A stretch of 64,000 bases of DNA. Source: an uncultured bacterium (GTDB taxonomy: Bacteria > Cyanobacteriota > Vampirovibrionia > Gastranaerophilales > Gastranaerophilaceae). A program made the position numbers and the translations under genes. The DNA is taken from the NCBI GenBank assembly GCA_902763805.1, contig CACWTN010000001.1, forward strand, positions 257,069 to 321,068. The letters run 5' to 3'. Shown one piece after another: positions 59,801-64,000 of this stretch. The notes below the pieces were generated by a model. It was given only the letters and a program-made list of their open reading frames with translations. It was not told where the DNA came from and searched no databases. Every line of letters begins with the position of its first letter. Within the stretch, counting starts at the first letter, position 1.

Positions 59801-60559
59801 ATGAGTAAAGACAGGCATGGAGAAGATTTAAATTCAGAAAATATAGGGTTTTTATCTATAGGACTGGTTATATTATGCATTATTATTTTTACAATAGTAT
59901 CTAGTTATTATTCAAAAAATAAAGAATATGACGAAATGGTTAATTATGTTAATTCTAAACAATGGATTGAAGCAAAAGCAACATTGGATACATTAGGGAA
60001 TTGGAAAGATAGTGAAAAATACATATCAGATATTTATTATAACTATTACTTAATTAATGCTAATGAAGAATATAAAAATCAAAATTTAGAAAGTTCTTTA
60101 GATTTATATAAAAAAGCAAAAGAATATAACAGCAATGACAAAAACTTAGATGAAAAAATTAAAAATATTCAAAATAAAATAGACCAAATAAATAAAGAAA
60201 AAGAAAGATTAGCAGAAATTGAACGCAAAAAAGCAGAGCAAGAGAGGTTAAAAGCCGAACAGGAAAGAATTAGGTTAGAAAAATTAAAACCCAGTGTCAA
60301 TAAGCTACAAGTTATTTATAAAAAATTTGGTTATACAAAGTACGGTGAATTTGGTGTAGTCGGTCAAATAAAAAATAACAACCCAAAAGAAGTTTTTGCA
60401 CGTGCCGATATAGATTTGCTTGATTATGAAGGTGATGTTGTGGGTGATACATATACATATGATAAAATACCAGCTTATGGAACATGGAATTTTGAAGCTC
60501 CAATATTTAGTGATACAGTCGGAGCTGAACAAATTAGAATAAAATTGAGTATAGAATAA
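59801..60559 (+). CDS. Membrane-anchored FxLYD-like protein with coiled coil
   Basis: 252 residues. One membrane helix (about 20-40, FLSIGLVILCIIIFTIVSSYY), a helical TPR-like region, a coiled coil (130-165, QKEKERLAEIERKKAEQERLKAEQE-type) and a C-terminal beta domain (about 168-252) of FxLYD type, VVGQIKNNNPKEVFARADIDLLDYEGDVVGDTYTY. AAGGAG precedes ATG. Function unknown; envelope protein. Confidence 0.7.
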   Translation: MSKDRHGEDLNSENIGFLSIGLVILCIIIFTIVSSYYSKNKEYDEMVNYVNSKQWIEAKATLDTLGNWKDSEKYISDIYYNYYLINANEEYKNQNLESSLDLYKKAKEYNSNDKNLDEKIKNIQNKIDQINKEKERLAEIERKKAEQERLKAEQERIRLEKLKPSVNKLQVIYKKFGYTKYGEFGVVGQIKNNNPKEVFARADIDLLDYEGDVVGDTYTYDKIPAYGTWNFEAPIFSDTVGAEQIRIKLSIE

Positions 60560-60568
60560 AGGAGTGTT

Positions 60569-60919
60569 ATGGCAAAAGCAAAGAATAAAGTTATAGCAGG
60601 TCATTTAAATGGTGCAGATATAACAACATTTTTAGGTGACATACAAATATCATGTTTTAATGGCAATGCTTTTATAAAAAAATCAACAGTCGCAAATATA
60701 GAAGTAGTGACATCAGAAACAAAAAGAGATACTGGAAGTACCATAGCCAGAGGTTTAGTTGGTGGTGTATTGCTTGGACCAGTTGGTTTAGTTGGTGGAG
60801 CATTGCTAGGTAAAAATAACGATATACATACGTTATCTATAACATTTAAAGACGGAAAGAAAAGCCTTATAGAAGTAGATGATAAAATTTACAAGGATAT
60901 AATTAAAAAACTATATTAG
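60569..60919 (+). CDS. Small protein with a glycine-zipper segment, 116 aa
   Basis: Residues about 55-80 are Gly/Leu/Val-rich (ARGLVGGVLLGPVGLVGGALLG), like glycine-zipper helices that pack in membranes. It is flanked by beta-rich segments. No signal peptide. Starts 9 bases after the FxLYD gene. Function unknown. Confidence 0.65.
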   Translation: MAKAKNKVIAGHLNGADITTFLGDIQISCFNGNAFIKKSTVANIEVVTSETKRDTGSTIARGLVGGVLLGPVGLVGGALLGKNNDIHTLSITFKDGKKSLIEVDDKIYKDIIKKLY

Positions 60920-60927
60920 GAGTTTTT

Positions 60928-61680
60928 ATGAAAAAGATTTTTTTAGCATTAATTTTGTGTTTTATCTCTATTAGCTGTTACGCTAATGCAATAATAAAAG
61001 AAGATTACCTTGAAAATATCAGAGAATTTAAAAAATTTTTTGATACACTTAATATAGCTATAAGCATGTCTGAACATACACAAGATAATATCTCTTTCAA
61101 TGAAAGAACCACATCCGATATTATTAATAAATCATTTCTACCCCATATAAATATCAGTTCTACATTAAGTAATGGTTTTGTGACCAAAAATAATTGGATA
61201 GTTACCTTTAAAGAACTAAACGAAAAATGTGGGAATCCTCCCATTGTATCAGACCCAAGCTACAATACAGCTTGTGCTGAAATTACAGTTGATATTAATG
61301 GTATTAAATTTCCAAATAAATATACTACGGATTTGAATAATCCTAATGATAAATTTAAGGTTTTATTATATTCAAATGAAGTTGTTTTAATTCCAAATTC
61401 CATAGAAGAAAAACTCGTACAATTAATTGATATAAATGGTATAGAATTATATAGCATAAAACCATTAATTCTAACTGAAATCTATAATAGAAATAAAAAT
61501 AAAACAAAATTTGCAATAGAAATCAAATTTTATAATAATAAAAATGAACAAGTTTATAGTAAAGTTATAAGTGGTGAAGCTGAACCACAAAAACATACAC
61601 CAGTATATTATGAAATAGATTATAATGAATTACCAAAAGGTACTACATCATATAAAATAAATCTTGTTGAGGTATTATAA
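60928..61680 (+). CDS. Exported hypothetical protein, 250 aa
   Basis: Signal peptide MKKIFLALILCFISISCYA, with Cys near the cut site (ISC) that may make it a lipoprotein. The mature part is Asn- and Lys-rich with CGNPPIVSDPSYNTAC in the middle, probably a disulfide pair, and beta-rich. Function unknown. Eight bases after the glycine-zipper gene. Confidence 0.7.
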   Translation: MKKIFLALILCFISISCYANAIIKEDYLENIREFKKFFDTLNIAISMSEHTQDNISFNERTTSDIINKSFLPHINISSTLSNGFVTKNNWIVTFKELNEKCGNPPIVSDPSYNTACAEITVDINGIKFPNKYTTDLNNPNDKFKVLLYSNEVVLIPNSIEEKLVQLIDINGIELYSIKPLILTEIYNRNKNKTKFAIEIKFYNNKNEQVYSKVISGEAEPQKHTPVYYEIDYNELPKGTTSYKINLVEVL

Positions 61681-61682
61681 AT

Positions 61683-61910
61683 ATGTTTATTCGTAAAACA
61701 ATTATATTTTTAATATTGGTTGTTAGCTTTGTTTATTTAAGCCCTTCTTATGCTGATACAGTAGTTTATAATACCAAGACAGGAAAGTACCATTCAGCGA
61801 GCTGTGAATGGGCTAAAAAGTGTACTGTTAATTGTATCAAAATAGATAGAAGCGAAGCTGTTAAAAGAAACGGCGTACCATGTAAAATTTGTGGAGCAAA
61901 GCATAATTAA
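61683..61910 (+). CDS. Exported small protein with Cys motif of Ada-type zinc-binding kind
   Basis: 75 residues. Signal peptide to about residue 24 (SPSYA). Mature part: KYHSASCEWAKKCTVNCIKIDRSEAVKRNGVPCKICGAKHN, in which YHxxxC...C and CxxC resemble the zinc site seen at the C-terminus of some exported nucleases and Ada-like proteins. Two bases after the 250-aa gene, so co-transcribed. Confidence 0.7.
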   Translation: MFIRKTIIFLILVVSFVYLSPSYADTVVYNTKTGKYHSASCEWAKKCTVNCIKIDRSEAVKRNGVPCKICGAKHN

Positions 61911-61927
61911 TTAAAGCAACTTTATGG

Positions 61928-61933
61928 TATAAT
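61928..61933 (+). promoter_or_regulatory. -10 box of the small-peptide transcript
   Basis: TATAAT 17 bases after the 75-aa gene. A 70-base leader with nested hairpins (GGAAACACTG..., CACTG/CAGTG) leads to the small ORF. Confidence 0.5.
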
Positions 61934-62013
61934 AAATAGTGGAAACACTGTTTCAGTGCCCCTTCCTACACACAATAGTATAGTGGACTAAGGTATGGAA
62001 AGGAGGTGCGAAG

Positions 62014-62088
62014 TTGCTAAAGATACTAATAAAAATAGTAGCAACAATTATCGTGTTACTACTATTTTGTTCTTTAACTGCTTTATAA
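62014..62088 (+). CDS. Tiny hydrophobic membrane peptide, 24 aa (toxin-like)
   Basis: TTG start with AAAGGAGGTG (61999-62008) 5 bases upstream, close to full complementarity with 16S rRNA. The product is one hydrophobic helix with a short basic head (LKILIKIVATIIVLLLFCSL). Size, composition and the structured leader and 3' hairpin recall type I toxins, but no family match can be asserted from sequence alone. Confidence 0.55.
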   Translation: MLKILIKIVATIIVLLLFCSLTAL

Positions 62089-62135
62089 GGAACAGTGGGA
62101 AGTGTACAGTATTCGCAGTGCTGTGCACTTCTTCC
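62089..62135 (+). ncRNA. Long hairpin after the small peptide
   Basis: GAAGTGTACAG (about 62099-62109) pairs with CTGTGCACTTC (62121-62131) around a loop containing TTCGC; outer AAGG/CCTT can extend it with a bulge. It may be a terminator, a 3' stabiliser, or part of a regulatory RNA. Confidence 0.5.
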
Positions 62136-62215
62136 TTATATACACATTTTAACGTACTTATTTATTTTTTTCAAGTTTTTGTTTATTATAAGAATTAAGA
62201 AATGGAGTATTTGTT

Positions 62216-62428
62216 ATGCCTAGAGGTGGTAAAAGACAAAATGCTGGTAGAAAATCCACAGGAAGACAAACAACAAAAGTAAATGTTTTTATAGAGGATA
62301 GAGAATTGCTTAATAGCTATTCTAAAGAGTTTAATATGTCCGTTAATGGTTTTATATCCCAAATAGTAAATAATGAGAAATTTAGGGTATATGTTGATAA
62401 ATGTATGGCTAATGTAAAAAAAGACTAG
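62216..62428 (+). CDS. Small phage/plasmid-type protein, 70 aa
   Basis: N-terminus PRGGKRQNAGRKSTGRQTTKVNVFIED resembles the basic arm of phage terminase small subunits and mobilisation-type proteins; the rest, ELLNSYSKEFNMSVNGFISQIVNNEKFR, looks like a ribbon-helix-helix. Probably DNA-binding. GGAG precedes the ATG. Confidence 0.65.
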   Translation: MPRGGKRQNAGRKSTGRQTTKVNVFIEDRELLNSYSKEFNMSVNGFISQIVNNEKFRVYVDKCMANVKKD

Positions 62429-62477
62429 CTTGTGACATTTTTGTGACACAAAACCAACTATTTCTAAGCAATCTTTT

Positions 62478-64000
62478 TTACATTTTTTGAATAAACATTA
62501 GTCTATAACTATTATATAAATCATCATATGATAGAACTCTACATTGCAATCTATCACCAACTTTTATTTCATTATATTGTGCTTCTGAAAGGTTGTATAA
62601 TGCCTCATTTACAGCTAAAAAACCTTTATTCTGATTAAATGTAATTAGTATAGAATTTTTTTGAGCATAAACCACTTCTCCTTCAATAGTCTGATTAAAT
62701 AATTCTTCTTGCTCTTTTTTAAATGATTTAATACCTTCTATATAATCTATAGAACTTTGAAGATTATAATTATTAAAAATAACATCTTTTTTCAAATATA
62801 TTTCGGGATTTGAAAAATATCTTTTTCTATATTCTGACAAATAATTTAACATATCACCAGCCGTTAATATTTGATTAGATAAATCAAGATAATTATTTGT
62901 TTTTAATCTTTTAGCAATATTATCCATAACATCCGTATTTCTATACATTACTGCTTCTGCACAAGCAGCTAAATAGCTTACATTTTTTAATAAATTAACA
63001 TGTAAGCTTCCAGAAGGAGATATTTTTATTAAATCTTCATCTGAAACTTGTTCGTTTTGATTTTCTGTTAATATTAAACCTTTTTGTGCAAGTAAGTTTA
63101 TTTCTCTTAAAAGAATGCTTTCTTTATGTCCAAATAATTGAACTTCTTTAAGAAGAGTTTGAATTTTATGAAAACCCATAGTGTTATTAATGCCTAAAGT
63201 AGCTTTTCTATTTTTTAACCAAAATAATATATCAAGCCTTGCTAGTGGGTCAGGAAAATCGTCTTGGAAATCAGAAGCAAACAAATTTACAAAATTAGAA
63301 TTTGCCTCATTATAAAATTTACGATTTTTCCTAAGTAAAGCGTTCATTATTTTATAAGAATGTAATTCGTGCTTTGCCCCGAATATTCTTATACTGAATA
63401 TTTCTGATGTGTTAATATGTCCACTACGGCATAAATCCTCAAATAATTGTATTGCTCCTCTTATATCTCTATTTGTTAAACGATAAAAAATGTCTTTGGC
63501 CCAATCGTCATTCCTTATAACATGCACTATTTGACGATAATAATCAATAAGCTCTTGTGGTTTAATTTTTACTCTTATTGAATTTTCAAGAGTATAATGT
63601 GCATCTGGATTCGTTTTATTTAATCTTTCAATATATTCCAATCTTTTCATTAAAACTTTTAACAAGTCAGGTGGGTCTATTCTGAAAACTAAATCACGTA
63701 CAAATGTATCAAGCGGTGGATAGTCTTTATAAACATCATATGTAATATCACGCATAGGAAGCATTACAATACACTTGAATTGTTTCCTTACCCATTGTGC
63801 TACTTCAAACATTAATAGTTGCTTGTCTTTGTCCTTTTTATCACAATTATCAAAAACAATAATTGGTATTTTGTGTTCATTTGTTCTTAAATAATTAACA
63901 AATGCTTTTAATGTTTTATCTTTATCAGACTTTGCATTCACAATTAATTTATAAATTTCTTGGTTGTATAAAGCTAAATCATTTTCTATAAATTTACCTT
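62478..64000 (-). CDS. P-loop-type ATPase with C-terminal S1-like domain (N-terminus beyond window)
   Basis: Open to the right edge (start not seen). At about 25 residues after a possible internal GTG the chain has IPIIVFDNCDKKDKD, a Walker B, with VMLPMRDITYD, a sensor-1-like segment, next. A helical middle with RDIRGAIQLFEDLCRSG follows, and the last 70 residues (GEVVYAQKNSILITFNQNKGFLAVN ... VGDRLQCRVLSYD) look like an S1/OB fold. Walker A would be beyond the edge. Standalone ATPases of this kind in islands are often defence genes (STAND-like), but that is inference. Confidence 0.6.
   Translation of the reverse strand, partial: GKFIENDLALYNQEIYKLIVNAKSDKDKTLKAFVNYLRTNEHKIPIIVFDNCDKKDKDKQLLMFEVAQWVRKQFKCIVMLPMRDITYDVYKDYPPLDTFVRDLVFRIDPPDLLKVLMKRLEYIERLNKTNPDAHYTLENSIRVKIKPQELIDYYRQIVHVIRNDDWAKDIFYRLTNRDIRGAIQLFEDLCRSGHINTSEIFSIRIFGAKHELHSYKIMNALLRKNRKFYNEANSNFVNLFASDFQDDFPDPLARLDILFWLKNRKATLGINNTMGFHKIQTLLKEVQLFGHKESILLREINLLAQKGLILTENQNEQVSDEDLIKISPSGSLHVNLLKNVSYLAACAEAVMYRNTDVMDNIAKRLKTNNYLDLSNQILTAGDMLNYLSEYRKRYFSNPEIYLKKDVIFNNYNLQSSIDYIEGIKSFKKEQEELFNQTIEGEVVYAQKNSILITFNQNKGFLAVNEALYNLSEAQYNEIKVGDRLQCRVLSYDDLYNSYRLMFIQKM

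Larger units (their letters stand above)
55602..64000. mobile_element. Integrative element inserted at tRNA-Ala (right end outside window)
   Basis: Evidence: tRNA gene followed at once by a tyrosine integrase, an excisionase-like HTH protein, an HNH endonuclease, AT-richer sequence, small exported proteins, a MerR-like regulator, a phage/plasmid-type small protein and a large ATPase. I did not find a repeat of the tRNA 3' end within the window, so the far attachment site lies beyond 64000. It may be an integrative element or defence island; conjugation or capsid genes are not seen. Confidence 0.7.

Noticed and set aside
55602-64000. CRISPR array or attR copy of the tRNA 3' end
   Set aside because: No regularly spaced repeats were seen, and no second copy of the tRNA 3' sequence (TTCGAATCTCC) occurs before the right edge.

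Overview
The window is AT-rich bacterial chromosome, about 55 kb of backbone followed by an accessory element that runs off the right edge. The gene set fits a Gram-negative-type, flagellated, fermentative bacterium. The combination of flagellar genes, accA/accD, an SLH-domain envelope protein, SecDF, cyanobacterial-type small hypotheticals and a GNAT protein whose N-terminus carries an SFGAK-like motif suggests the non-photosynthetic cyanobacterial lineage (Vampirovibrionia/Gastranaerophilales). That assignment is inference; an AT-rich Firmicute is the main alternative. The code is standard: TGA is used as a stop, for example by the UPF0173 hydrolase and ribBA.

Layout. 1-3.3 kb: flagellar export and motor genes fliH (partial), fliG, fliF. 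3.3-8.2 kb: a UPF0173 hydrolase under an HxlR regulator, diverging from a TPR protein, recN and a sugar ABC permease. 8.4-10.5 kb: fusA. 10.5-11.4 kb: a gene-free, highly structured region bounded by 26-bp inverted palindromes. 11.4-14.1 kb: mscL, an ORF6N gene and an SLH protein. 14.2-19.8 kb: an acetyltransferase, riboflavin genes (ribBA, ribE), lipA and accA/accD. 20-24.2 kb: an L,D-transpeptidase, rluD, two small genes, mazG, a parvulin and a DMT exporter. 24.3-26.5 kb: fliL-fliM-fliN. 26.5-30.9 kb: an M15-like peptidase, a Cys-rich small protein, an ACT protein, a TPR protein, a LuxR-type response regulator and thrB. 30.9-34.4 kb: response regulator, histidine kinase, flgB, flgC, fliE. 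34.8-43.8 kb: secDF, dapA, panC, panB, yvcK, pxpA and a second lone sugar permease. 43.9-55.5 kb: a phosphohexomutase, murA, a PAS/GAF-like kinase, a HEAT-repeat protein, TPR, phosphoesterase and SIS proteins, and a PLP enzyme.

55.6 kb to the end: a tRNA-Ala(UGC) gene followed directly by an integrase/excisionase module pointing back at the tRNA, an HNH endonuclease, a group of small exported proteins, a very small hydrophobic peptide with a near-perfect ribosome-binding site, and a large P-loop-type ATPase with a C-terminal S1-like fold. This looks like an integrative element or defence island; its far attachment site lies outside the window. The integrase has an in-frame TGA at codon 9, where the family usually has Trp.

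Two window-wide observations stand out. Nine genes have a consensus -10 (TATAAT) exactly 6 or 7 bases before ATG, often with a -35 at 17-bp spacing, so they are probably transcribed as leaderless mRNAs. And the 10.6-11.3 kb region appears to consist of four diverged copies of one module in head-to-head pairs, a layout that resembles no named element I know.
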